From NCBI GenBank assembly GCA_910588545.1, contig CAJUOU010000002.1:190121-254120 (forward strand): 64,000 nt of DNA, given 5' to 3'. The stretch is from an uncultured Christensenellaceae bacterium (lineage in GTDB: Bacteria > Bacillota > Clostridia > Christensenellales > UBA3700). Below, piece after piece: positions 42,299 through 50,612 of this stretch (positions are counted from its first letter, which is position 1; each line of letters opens with the position of its first letter). The position numbers and the translations under genes are program-made. The notes below the pieces were generated by a model that searched no databases, was not told the DNA's origin, and worked only from the letters and a program-made list of their open reading frames with translations.

Positions 42299-44758
42299 TT
42301 ACTTAGCCTCTTTTTTTTCGGACTTTTTATTTATTAGCAACAACGCCGAAGATAACACTACCGCAACCGAAGTTACATTGTGCATTATCGCACCTGTCAT
42401 TGGGTCAAATATACCGAACAACGATAATATAATACTGATAAAGTTGACTGTCATAGCTAGTATGATATTGCGTTTGATAGTAAACAATGTACGTTTTGAG
42501 TGTTTTACACAATAAACAATTTTGTTCATATCACTGTTTAAAATTGCCATATCAGCTGTTTCAATAGCAATATCGCTACCCAACGCCCCCATTGCAATAG
42601 AACAATCTGCCAGCTTTAGTGATGGAGCATCGTTAATTCCATCGCCAATCATACAAACTTTTAAGCCCTCTTTTTGCATTTTTTCAATCTCTTGCAATTT
42701 TTCTTCCGGCAACAAACTGAATTTCACTTCCGATATACCGCATTTTTCAGCAATAAATCTTGCACTCTTTTCGTTATCGCCTGTTAGCATTACAGTCTTT
42801 TTACCCATTTTATTAAGCCTATCTACAACTTCAAAAGCATCTTCACGGATTGTATCTGCAAATGTGATTATGCCTTTTTCCTCTCCGTCTATAATTACGC
42901 TTACCACTGTTTTACCTTGGTTTAAAAATTCGTTTGCTTTGTCATTTAATTTGCTGTTATTAAGTTGCAATTTCAAGCACTCGCCATACGAAATTACTTG
43001 AATATTCCGTCCTCCGATGACACCTTTTACACCCACGCCTTGAATAGTTTCAAAATTGTCTACTTTGTCAAATGTGATTTCTCCTGCTTTGTTTACCACG
43101 GCTGTTGCCAAAGGATGTTCGGACATAAGCTCAAGGCTTGCAGCATATTGCAAAACTTCCTTTTCCTCAATACCATCCACCGCAATGTCGCTTACTGTTA
43201 TCTCACCCTTTGTCAAAGTACCTGTTTTGTCAAAACAAACTATGTCACATTTGCTTATAACCTCTAAGCTCGCACCACTTTTTACAAGCACACCGTTTTT
43301 AGCGGAATTACCCAATCCTGCGGCAATAGCAGTAGGTGTTGCAAGAGCAAGAGAACAAGGACAAAATACAATCAATACCGTTATTGTCCTTATAACTGCC
43401 TCTATGGCACTTACTTTAAATGCGTAAAATGCTATAATGCCAACTAAAATTGCAAGCGCTATTGCTGTAGGCACTATTATGCTTGCCCACTTGTCGGCAA
43501 CTCGCGAAATAGGAGCTTTTTTACCCTCTGCCTCTTCCACAAGCTTTGCCATTTTAGATATTGTCATATCTGCAAGCAATTTTGTCACTTTAACTTCGAT
43601 AACACCCGATTTGTTAAAAGTACCGCCAAATACTTTATCTCCCTCTCCAAGTTCAGCCAAAGCGTATTCGCCTGTAACGGATGATTGGTCGACGGATGCT
43701 TTTCCGCTGATTATTTCGCCGTCCACGCTGATTTGTTCGCCCGCTTTTATTACAACTATGTCGCCAACTTGTATTTGTTCAAGCGGCCTTTTTTCAAGTC
43801 CGTTTCCAACTTTTACAAACGCCTCTTTTGGGATTAAACCTACTAATCTTTCAATACCTGCACGGCTCTTTTTTACCGTAAAGTCTTCGATAGCCCCGCC
43901 TATTGCCATCAAAAATGCAACTTCAGCTGCTACAAAAACATAACTATGCGAATGTCCGCTACTATCTATTTGATAAAAGAAACCAACTATTTCAAGTATA
44001 ACCGCCGATAACATTGCAACACTTATAAGCACAGAAGCGGTTATTTTTTTTCTTGCAAGCGATTTGACAGCTCCTACCAAAATAGGTATTCCGCAAATTA
44101 TAAATGCAACCCATGCAGGATTAACATAATAAAAAGCTATTGTCCAAGGTGCATCCGCCGCGATATGATGCCAATTAAAATATCCTGCAATCAAAAACGC
44201 TAAAGAGACCACAAGTTTAACTATATTTATAATATTATCCCTTTTCGCATTTCCGCTCGAGTGTTTTTCCGTTCCGCAACAAGATGCGTGAGATTTTTTA
44301 TCTATACCACAACAATTTAAATGACTTTCCTTATGATGTCCGCTACAACAGGAGTGTTCTTCTTTATGTGAGTGACAGCAGCAGCTCTCTTGTTTTTGCA
44401 CGCTTTTTGTCTCACAGCAACTATGCTTTTCTTCGCTTTTTGTATGGCAACAAGATTTTTTTTCGACCTCAGCATTTTCGTTGCAGCAAGAATTTTCCTC
44501 CTCATTGTGGTGGCAACACTCTGTGTGTTCTTCCTTTTCATTACAACAGCAATCGCTTTTTCCTTCGGTACTTTTGCTATGGCAACAAATTTCGCTGTGA
44601 TTATGCTCGGAGCAACAAGTTTTTTCGGCTATATCATTGTCACTATCACTACAACAACATTTTTCTTGTTTTACTTCAATCTCTTTATTTTGGTCATCGC
44701 AACAACAATGCTCTTTTTCTTCCTGTTTGCTATGACAACAGCACTTTTCCTTTTCCAT
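42299..44758 (-). CDS. Heavy-metal P1B-type ATPase with Cys/His-cluster N-terminal tail
   Basis: An 819-residue metal-transporting ATPase. Canonical parts: VDQSSVTGEYA actuator loop, membrane CPC motif (VFCPCSLALATPTAI), phosphorylation site DKTGTLTKG, SEHPLA, and the hinge MIGDGINDAPSLK. The first ~170 residues have no CxxC ferredoxin-like domain. They hold 14 CC or CCC clusters (33 cysteines by eye) spaced about every 10-12 residues among Glu, Lys, Ser and ~18 His. The last helices read IMHNVTSVAVVLSSALLL, unlike the classic Cu (YN/MxxSS) or Zn (K/D) signatures, so the metal is uncertain; CsoR next door suggests copper. AGGAGG precedes the ATG; the gene lies 11 bp behind csoR. Confidence 0.93.
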   Translation of the reverse strand: MEKEKCCCHSKQEEKEHCCCDDQNKEIEVKQEKCCCSDSDNDIAEKTCCSEHNHSEICCHSKSTEGKSDCCCNEKEEHTECCHHNEEENSCCNENAEVEKKSCCHTKSEEKHSCCETKSVQKQESCCCHSHKEEHSCCSGHHKESHLNCCGIDKKSHASCCGTEKHSSGNAKRDNIINIVKLVVSLAFLIAGYFNWHHIAADAPWTIAFYYVNPAWVAFIICGIPILVGAVKSLARKKITASVLISVAMLSAVILEIVGFFYQIDSSGHSHSYVFVAAEVAFLMAIGGAIEDFTVKKSRAGIERLVGLIPKEAFVKVGNGLEKRPLEQIQVGDIVVIKAGEQISVDGEIISGKASVDQSSVTGEYALAELGEGDKVFGGTFNKSGVIEVKVTKLLADMTISKMAKLVEEAEGKKAPISRVADKWASIIVPTAIALAILVGIIAFYAFKVSAIEAVIRTITVLIVFCPCSLALATPTAIAAGLGNSAKNGVLVKSGASLEVISKCDIVCFDKTGTLTKGEITVSDIAVDGIEEKEVLQYAASLELMSEHPLATAVVNKAGEITFDKVDNFETIQGVGVKGVIGGRNIQVISYGECLKLQLNNSKLNDKANEFLNQGKTVVSVIIDGEEKGIITFADTIREDAFEVVDRLNKMGKKTVMLTGDNEKSARFIAEKCGISEVKFSLLPEEKLQEIEKMQKEGLKVCMIGDGINDAPSLKLADCSIAMGALGSDIAIETADMAILNSDMNKIVYCVKHSKRTLFTIKRNIILAMTVNFISIILSLFGIFDPMTGAIMHNVTSVAVVLSSALLLINKKSEKKEAK

Positions 44759-44769
44759 ATTAATACCTC

Positions 44770-45030
44770 CTACTTATATTTATCCAACACTTGATTTAGC
44801 TTATCCAAAGCAGTCAAATCACCATTTGTAACACTATCTTTTACACAATGCTCAATATGGTTTTTCAAAATAGCCTTGCTAAGCTTTTGAACAGACGATT
44901 CAATCGCAGATAATTGCAACAGAACATCCGAACAATCTTTACCGTCCGATACCATTTGTCTTACACCTCGAATATGCCCCTCGATAGTTGCAAGCCTTAT
45001 ATCGATATTTTTTGCAAAATTTCCTTCCAT
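44770..45030 (-). CDS. csoR: CsoR-family metal-sensing repressor
   Basis: An 86-residue all-helical repressor of the CsoR/RcnR/FrmR family (DUF156). Metal ligands follow the CsoR Cys-His-Cys pattern: Cys33, His58 and Cys62, with the same 25- and 4-residue spacing as copper-sensing CsoR. IEGHIRGVRQMVSDGKDC is the family core. Apo-CsoR binds G-tract operators and copper releases it. An operator of that type lies in its own promoter, so the protein probably controls itself and the downstream ATPase. Confidence 0.92.
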   Translation of the reverse strand: MEGNFAKNIDIRLATIEGHIRGVRQMVSDGKDCSDVLLQLSAIESSVQKLSKAILKNHIEHCVKDSVTNGDLTALDKLNQVLDKYK

Positions 45031-45048
45031 ACTTATCTCCTTTATCCC

Positions 45049-45070
45049 TACCCCTGTGGGGGGGGGTATG
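45049..45070. promoter_or_regulatory. CsoR-type operator with a G9 tract
   Basis: TACCCC, TGT, then nine G residues and TATG: the C-tract/G-tract palindrome flanked by TA and TA typical of CsoR operators. It lies between the csoR promoter and ATG. Confidence 0.8.
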
Positions 45071-45081
45071 TTTACATTGTT

Positions 45082-45110
45082 AGCATATGCTAAAAAATTG
45101 ATAATGTCAA
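45082..45110 (-). promoter_or_regulatory. Promoter for csoR-ATPase
   Basis: Minus strand TTGACA (45110-45105), 17-bp spacer, TATGCT (45087-45082); the CsoR operator is just downstream. Confidence 0.72.
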
Positions 45111-45215
45111 TAGTTTTTATAAAATTTTTTTGTTATTTGCAAAAATAATTTCAAAATGACACTGCACACTTTTATATATTTAATTATTAAACACTCTACA
45201 TATTTTGTTTTCCCC

Positions 45216-45244
45216 TTGTCAAATAGCAAGTTTTGTGCTAAAAT
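45216..45244 (+). promoter_or_regulatory. Promoter for the GH31 gene
   Basis: TTGTCA (45216-45221), 17-bp spacer, TAAAAT (45239-45244) with an extended TGC before the -10. The leader is ~125 nt. 45111-45215 shows nothing recognisable. Confidence 0.7.
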
Positions 45245-45248
45245 TATA

Positions 45249-45267
45249 TTGATTACAGTGTAATCAA
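45249..45267. promoter_or_regulatory. Operator-like 19-bp palindrome at the GH31 transcription start
   Basis: TTGATTACAGTGTAATCAA is a perfect palindrome around a central G, beginning 4 bp after the -10 box, a repressor position. The cognate regulator is not in the window as far as can be told. Confidence 0.6.
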
Positions 45268-45375
45268 ACTTTTACTTGCATTGCATACTAAAATTATGAG
45301 TATAAAATGCAATAATTATTACATATAAAAACACCTACTTAAATAATCAACGCAAAACAGTTTTCGGAGGGAATT

Positions 45376-46902
45376 ATGAAACTTAAAGTAAAAATGTTGA
45401 AAGATGAATATTGGTACGGCGGTGATACCAATATAGGTTTTTTTACACCGCTAAGCCGAAAATCCGTTTATATTGCAAATAATACAGTTGTTCGCAGTTA
45501 CGGGCAATCAAACACTTTATGGCTGAGCAATAAAGGCAGAGTGATATGGAGTGAAAAAGGTTTTTTGACAAAATTTATTTTCGGTCACATAACTTGCACG
45601 AGTAGCAAAGCAGAAATCAAACTATACGAGGCAGAGGATAAAACACTAAAAGGTGCTTATTTATATGCAGTTAGCAACTTTATGCAACCCGACGGAAAGC
45701 ACCCTAATCCTATTATGTTTAAAATTCCGCAATACTGCACATGGATTCAGTTTGAACATAATCAAACGCAGGAAAATATTTTGTCTTATGCAAAATCCAT
45801 TTTAGATAACGGAATGCCCGCCGGCGAACTTATTATCGATGACGGCTGGCAAACACATTTCGGTCAATGGGATTTTGACCCAAATAAATTTACCAATCCA
45901 AAAGAAATGTGCGACCAACTTCACGAATTAGGCTTTAAAGTTATACTATGGATTTGTCCGTTTATCAGTCAAAAATCGGTACATTACGAGTATTTAGTCC
46001 AAAATGACTTGCTAGTAAAAGATAGCACAGGCAATATTGCGTTAAGAAAATGGTGGAATGGCGAAGATGCACTTTTAGACCTTTCCAACCCAAAAGCTAT
46101 GACTTGGTTTACCGATTGCACAAAAAAATTAATGACCGAATTTGGCGTGGACGGCTTTAAACAAGATGCAGGCGATGCAATGTATTACCAAGATAACGAC
46201 ATTACTTACGGCTCGGTGGATGCCAATACTCAAAGTAATTTGTGGGCACAATCCGCAATCGACTTTGATTACAACGAACTTAGGGCTTGTTTTCAGTTCG
46301 GTTGCCGCGGTGTTGCACAAAGACTTGCCGACAAATCGCATAAATGGGGAATATTGGGACTTGGTGCTTTGCTGCCAAACACTCTTACGCAAGGTATAAC
46401 AGGATACGCTTTTTCTTGTCCAGATATGATTGGTGGTGGTCAGATGGGCGACTTTTTAGGTAAAGACAAAAATAATCTTGACCATGAACTTTTTATCAGA
46501 TATGCACAAGCTTCTTGCCTAATGCCAATGATGCAATTCAGTTTGGATATTTGGAATATTAGCGAACAAATTAAAAACGTTTGTTTAAAATGTATTGACT
46601 TGCACCAAACATATTCCGATTACATTATACAACTTGTCAAACATGCAAGCATTACAGGCGAGCCTATTGTAAGATATATGGAATACTGTTTTCCTAACAA
46701 AAGCTATGGCAAAATAACAAGCCAATTTATGTTGGGAGATGATATTTTGGTTGCACCTGTTTTGTCAAAAGGCCATACTACAAAAATGGTTTATATCCCA
46801 GACGGTAAATGGCAATATAAAGATAAAATATATAGCAATGAAGTAGCAATAATCCCCGCACCTTTAGACGAACTTGTTTATCTTACAAAGGTTAAAGATT
46901 AA
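45376..46902 (+). CDS. Glycoside hydrolase family 31 protein
   Basis: A 508-residue GH31 enzyme, shorter than most family members (usually 650+). The barrel is present: GELIIDDGWQTHFGQWDFDP, GFKVILWICPFIS, nucleophile region GVDGFKQDAGD, and FSCPDMIGGGQMGDF with the acid/base Asp. The C-terminal beta domain is brief (FMLGDDILVAPVLSKG). No signal peptide, so cytoplasmic. GH31 covers alpha-glucosidases, alpha-xylosidases and related enzymes; substrate cannot be fixed. GGAGG lies before the ATG. Confidence 0.88.
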   Translation: MKLKVKMLKDEYWYGGDTNIGFFTPLSRKSVYIANNTVVRSYGQSNTLWLSNKGRVIWSEKGFLTKFIFGHITCTSSKAEIKLYEAEDKTLKGAYLYAVSNFMQPDGKHPNPIMFKIPQYCTWIQFEHNQTQENILSYAKSILDNGMPAGELIIDDGWQTHFGQWDFDPNKFTNPKEMCDQLHELGFKVILWICPFISQKSVHYEYLVQNDLLVKDSTGNIALRKWWNGEDALLDLSNPKAMTWFTDCTKKLMTEFGVDGFKQDAGDAMYYQDNDITYGSVDANTQSNLWAQSAIDFDYNELRACFQFGCRGVAQRLADKSHKWGILGLGALLPNTLTQGITGYAFSCPDMIGGGQMGDFLGKDKNNLDHELFIRYAQASCLMPMMQFSLDIWNISEQIKNVCLKCIDLHQTYSDYIIQLVKHASITGEPIVRYMEYCFPNKSYGKITSQFMLGDDILVAPVLSKGHTTKMVYIPDGKWQYKDKIYSNEVAIIPAPLDELVYLTKVKD

Positions 46903-46990
46903 TTTTATAAAAAGTAAAATTGTGTTGTAAATTAATTTATAAATACAAAATATTTATTACAAAAATATATTATTTTTAAAATAATTACAA

Positions 46991-47017
46991 AAAACGTGCC
47001 GATTTTCGACACGTTTT
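46991..47017. terminator. Terminator between GH31 and the dockerin gene
   Basis: Stem AAAACGTG / CACGTTTT around a CCGATTTTCGA loop, followed by T-rich sequence on the plus strand; serves convergent genes. Confidence 0.8.
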
Positions 47018-47079
47018 TTTTGTTAAAAGTTTGTACAATTAGCTTTATCATATAAAATTTTAGGTATAAAATTTTATAT

Positions 47080-50079
47080 TTAATACTTGTTTATATCCGT
47101 CTTTTTATTGATTGATTGCTTTAACACTTCACTATCTGCTGTAGTTATTCCTCCTTTGTTTAGTAGTATTGCGGATAGTAATATGCAGTCTTGTACATTT
47201 GTTGTATCACTTGCTGCTATTGCTCTTAAGTAGGATATATCTGCCGCGCTTATTCTTCCGTCTCCTGTTAGGTCGCCTAGTACCGATAGGTATGTTACCT
47301 CTCCTCCTACCTCTATCCTCCAACCTGTTCCTACTATTGCCGTATTGTCATTTACTGCCTCGCCTTTCCTGTTGTAGATTGTTATTGCGGATATGTTTAT
47401 TCCCATCTCTGCTAGTTTACTTTTTAATGTCTCTACACTTGTATTTAATGATATATTTCCTATTACATTGGTTTTGCTTTCACTCACTTTACGTAGCATA
47501 TTGTCCCTATCCAAGGTTAAATATGTGTAAGTATTATTTGTATTTGCTGTTTCGCTTTCCATAAATTTTTCTAAATCTATTTCCTTGCCGATATAGTTCC
47601 TCAATATTTCACTATCTACCTCGGTTATTCCGCCTTTGTTGTTTATCATACACGCTAACTGTCTTTCCAATGGCATACTTTCCAGCAATGTACTGTCATT
47701 TGCCACCTGTCTTAGGTATGATACGTCACTCGCATTTATTCTACCGTCTCCGTTTATGTCTCCTAATACGGATAGGTAGATTGTGTCGGATGGAACTGTA
47801 TACGTACTGCTATCGTAAAGCTCCAATTTAAATCCTGTCCCAACAAAATAATTTTCCACGCTTTCTGCAATTAAACCATTACACGATATTCCATCATATA
47901 TCAATTCGCCTTTTGCACCATATACTTTTAATAGCTTACTATCATTTCGTATATTGCTTATAAAGCTATTCAATGTTGTATTTACTTTTATATTTCCTAT
48001 TATATATATATTACCACTATCTATTGTAGTTTTCTCACTGTCGTTTACCTTATGTATCAATTTGTTTTCTTTATACCCTTTCCTAAAATTATTATCTAAA
48101 TAAATATAGTCTAATTTGCTACTATCTTTTAGCACAATTCCCGGATGGATTATTTCATAATCATATTCAAGTTCATTTTTACTACCATCTTCCCAAGCGT
48201 AATTTCTGTTATCTTTTAAAGAAACTTTTGCCTTGTATTTTCCAACATCAGTTGCTTTGAAATTTGTAACTTCTACTAAGTCAGCATTATAATCAATAAC
48301 ATAAGTAATTTCACTTCCACTATAAACAAAAGTATTGTTCCCTATAGTTGGCTTGTTTATTTTTTGTGGTTCAATTACAAATTCATATAACAACACCTTA
48401 TTTGAGCCATCAAGCCAATTAAATCCCTGCTTAGGAGCAACTAAAGCGTAGTAAATACCGGCTTGTGTAGCTTTATTATTCAAAATGTTCATTTTATTTG
48501 AATTAAAACCATTAATATATGAACTGCAATCAATTACTTCTCCAGAATATGTAAATGTTTTATTAATACCTTTTGGTGCTTCAATACTGCCACCCTTAAT
48601 TGTAAACATAAAAGTTGGATTTACGCAACTTTTTGTAGTATAAAAGGCATAGTTTCCCGGTTCAGACACACTTTTTGTATTTGATAAATTGCCATACTCA
48701 TCATAAAAAGAATCTCCGCCAATATCTATTACATAAGACTTAGACGCATTATATTGTACCGTAGCATTAGACGCTGTTGTATTACCTTGTCCAGCACCAT
48801 TCCAACGCCATGTAATAGTCTCTGTAACTGTAGTTCCATTTACAAAGATTGCTTCCCCACTTGAAGTCCCTACATTATAGCCAACTTTATTAGAATAAAA
48901 ATATCTTGCAGGATTATTATTTCCATTATATTGACTAAAGCCATCTGTGAAAGTTATAGTGTTGTTTGCCTCTCCACTAATACCAATATGCGTAGTTTTT
49001 CCATCTTCGCACAAATTACCTAATACTTTCAATTTTGTTTGTGCAGAATGAATTGTAAAATGCACATCGCTATCATTGCCACTTGGGTTAACTTTATTAC
49101 CATATATTTGTGCGCCAGCTTTTATACTTACTGTACCAATATTATAAAGTAAGCCACCGCCGATACCCGTTGCAACATTTTCTGTTATAATTCCACCTGC
49201 AATTAATGCATTTCCATCATTACGCATACCAGCTCCATTAAGTGCTGAATTGTTAGAAATTATACCGCCATATATTTCGCAATTTCTACCATTCATAAGT
49301 CCGCCACCAACATAAACACAATAGTTTTCAGAAATTATACCATCATACATTATAAATGTACTATCATTAAGTATTCCTCCACCACTTGAGCCTCGAGGTA
49401 TTCCATACACCTCATTATTTGTGACTTTGCCACCATACATTAAAAATAGTCCATAATTATAGATGCCTCCACCAGAATTATAAGCACGATTATTGCTAAT
49501 TGCACCACTAGATAGCGTTAATGTTGCATTACCCATATTAGCAATTCCACCACCAGCAGAATTATTCGCCCCATTATTAACATAACCACCTGTAATAGTA
49601 CCTGCTCCTAATCTGCTATTATCTTTTATGTGCAGGCTTCCATAATTAATAATAACATTACCATCATCAGTTTCTGCAGTAAGATTTCTGTTAATAGAAT
49701 AATTATTTAAATCCAAAAAAATAGTTGCCCCTCTGGGAATCATAATTCTTCCATTATTAAACCCAATGCCTTCCCCGAATGAAGTTGTGTACTCGTTACT
49801 ACTAGTTGCTGTCCAATTTGCAGTTAACACGACATCTACATTAACTCCACCATTATCTAAAGAATATTGAATAGCTTCATTCCATTTTATTGTTTGATTA
49901 CCGCTTGATAAAGTAACACTATAATCTGATGCGGTCTGAATATTATCTTTAGTATTTTTAACCGAACTACCGAAATCGCTATCTGAAATATTCATTGTAA
50001 GTAAACATCCTATTGCTAATAGACAAGATATTACTAATGCAAAAAATACTATTCCAACTCTTTTAATAATCTTTGGCAT
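47080..50079 (-). CDS. Secreted beta-helix protein with two dockerin-like modules
   Basis: A 999-residue exported protein. Residues ~1-30 are a signal or anchor helix (VGIVFFALVISCLLAIGCLL). Residues ~150-345 are GG-rich beta-helix repeats (SAGGGIANMG, SGGGIYNYG, SSGGGILNDS) as in adhesins. Residues ~499-646 are two MBG/Ig-like repeats (GFNWLDGSNK; YAWEDGSKNE). Two C-terminal units follow (688-836 and 872-999), each with a TSVxSxxS-like domain and a dockerin-like pair: first loop LGDINGDGRINASDVSYLR or LGDLTGDGRISAADISYLR, second loop NKGGIT-x-x-D without Ca2+ ligands at positions 1, 3 and 5. GGAGG precedes the ATG. A paralogue starts beyond the right edge. Its upstream region holds an inverted-repeat promoter element. 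Confidence 0.85.
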   Translation of the reverse strand: MPKIIKRVGIVFFALVISCLLAIGCLLTMNISDSDFGSSVKNTKDNIQTASDYSVTLSSGNQTIKWNEAIQYSLDNGGVNVDVVLTANWTATSSNEYTTSFGEGIGFNNGRIMIPRGATIFLDLNNYSINRNLTAETDDGNVIINYGSLHIKDNSRLGAGTITGGYVNNGANNSAGGGIANMGNATLTLSSGAISNNRAYNSGGGIYNYGLFLMYGGKVTNNEVYGIPRGSSGGGILNDSTFIMYDGIISENYCVYVGGGLMNGRNCEIYGGIISNNSALNGAGMRNDGNALIAGGIITENVATGIGGGLLYNIGTVSIKAGAQIYGNKVNPSGNDSDVHFTIHSAQTKLKVLGNLCEDGKTTHIGISGEANNTITFTDGFSQYNGNNNPARYFYSNKVGYNVGTSSGEAIFVNGTTVTETITWRWNGAGQGNTTASNATVQYNASKSYVIDIGGDSFYDEYGNLSNTKSVSEPGNYAFYTTKSCVNPTFMFTIKGGSIEAPKGINKTFTYSGEVIDCSSYINGFNSNKMNILNNKATQAGIYYALVAPKQGFNWLDGSNKVLLYEFVIEPQKINKPTIGNNTFVYSGSEITYVIDYNADLVEVTNFKATDVGKYKAKVSLKDNRNYAWEDGSKNELEYDYEIIHPGIVLKDSSKLDYIYLDNNFRKGYKENKLIHKVNDSEKTTIDSGNIYIIGNIKVNTTLNSFISNIRNDSKLLKVYGAKGELIYDGISCNGLIAESVENYFVGTGFKLELYDSSTYTVPSDTIYLSVLGDINGDGRINASDVSYLRQVANDSTLLESMPLERQLACMINNKGGITEVDSEILRNYIGKEIDLEKFMESETANTNNTYTYLTLDRDNMLRKVSESKTNVIGNISLNTSVETLKSKLAEMGINISAITIYNRKGEAVNDNTAIVGTGWRIEVGGEVTYLSVLGDLTGDGRISAADISYLRAIAASDTTNVQDCILLSAILLNKGGITTADSEVLKQSINKKTDINKY

Positions 50080-50102
50080 AATAAAACCTCCGTTTTTGTC
50101 TT

Positions 50103-50127
50103 ACATAGAATAAGTATATCTATGTAC
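50103..50127 (+). repeat. Left inverted repeat of a putative invertible promoter
   Basis: A 25-bp element: ACATAGA, asymmetric 9-bp core ATAAGTATA, TCTATGT, then AC. The same element occurs inverted at 50251-50275 with one mismatch. Arm-core-arm structure resembles a tyrosine-recombinase site. It lies 24 bp upstream of the dockerin gene ATG. Confidence 0.7.
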
Positions 50128-50207
50128 AAAATCGCGTTTTTTTTGAATTTGAATATATAATTTTTGTATGCTTAAAGTAAAGAGTTTACAAAACCTTTAT
50201 TATAACG

Positions 50208-50237
50208 TTGACATTATCTTACTTTTTAGTTTAAAAT
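50208..50237 (+). promoter_or_regulatory. Promoter inside the inverted-repeat segment, facing away from the dockerin gene
   Basis: TTGACA (50208-50213), 18-bp spacer, TAAAAT (50232-50237) reading rightwards; no plus-strand gene follows. A weaker leftward candidate (TTTACT, 18 bp, TATATT on the minus strand) also exists in the segment, so the present state (on or off) is not certain. Confidence 0.6.
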
Positions 50238-50250
50238 ATACATATAATAT

Positions 50251-50275
50251 GTACATAGATATACTTATTCCATGT
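50251..50275 (-). repeat. Right inverted repeat of the putative invertible promoter
   Basis: GT, ACATAGA, core TATACTTAT, TCCATGT: the reverse complement of the left element with 24 of 25 bases matching. The enclosed segment is 123 bp (50128-50250). Confidence 0.7.
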
Positions 50276-50386
50276 ACCCAAACTTTACATTAACGGCAAT
50301 TTTTTACCCCCAATAGTCCCGATTTTTGATAGGATTATTGCAGTGAACGGCACTTTTTGCATACTTTAAATTTTACACAAAAAGCA

Positions 50387-50415
50387 ACACCCCAAAACAC
50401 AATCTTTCGGGGTGT
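50387..50415 (+). terminator. Plus-strand terminator downstream of the outward promoter
   Basis: Stem ACACCCC / GGGGTGT, 15-nt loop, then ATTTTTATTTTTT. No coding sequence lies before it on this strand. The remaining parts of 50276-50585 are A/T-rich with no gene. Confidence 0.6.
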
Positions 50416-50585
50416 ATTTTTATTTTTTGATATTGATTCAATCAATAAAAAATAGGACAATATTTGGCTAAAATTTATAGGTTGAATTTGTTTAACTAAT
50501 CTATACCACAATTTTTTAATCTATACTAATCAACCAATTATAATACCTTTTAAACATTACAAAAATTTACAATAACAACAAAAAA

Positions 50586-50602
50586 ACTCGGGTAACCCGA
50601 GT
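50586..50602 (-). terminator. Terminator of the CapD-like gene
   Basis: Stem ACTCGGG / CCCGAGT, loop TAA, flanked by A and T runs. Confidence 0.85.
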
Positions 50603-50612
50603 TTTTTTGTTG

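Noticed and set aside
44249..44758. CRISPR-like or tandem DNA repeat array
   Set aside because: The periodicity is of protein-level Cys clusters in an open frame with varied DNA sequence, not identical repeats with spacers.
44284..44794. Long hydrophobic plus-strand ORFs opposite the ATPase tail
   Set aside because: They are shadows of the Cys/His/Glu-rich minus-strand tail (Cys, Glu and Lys codons read backwards give Ala, Phe and Leu). No ribosome binding site or family match.
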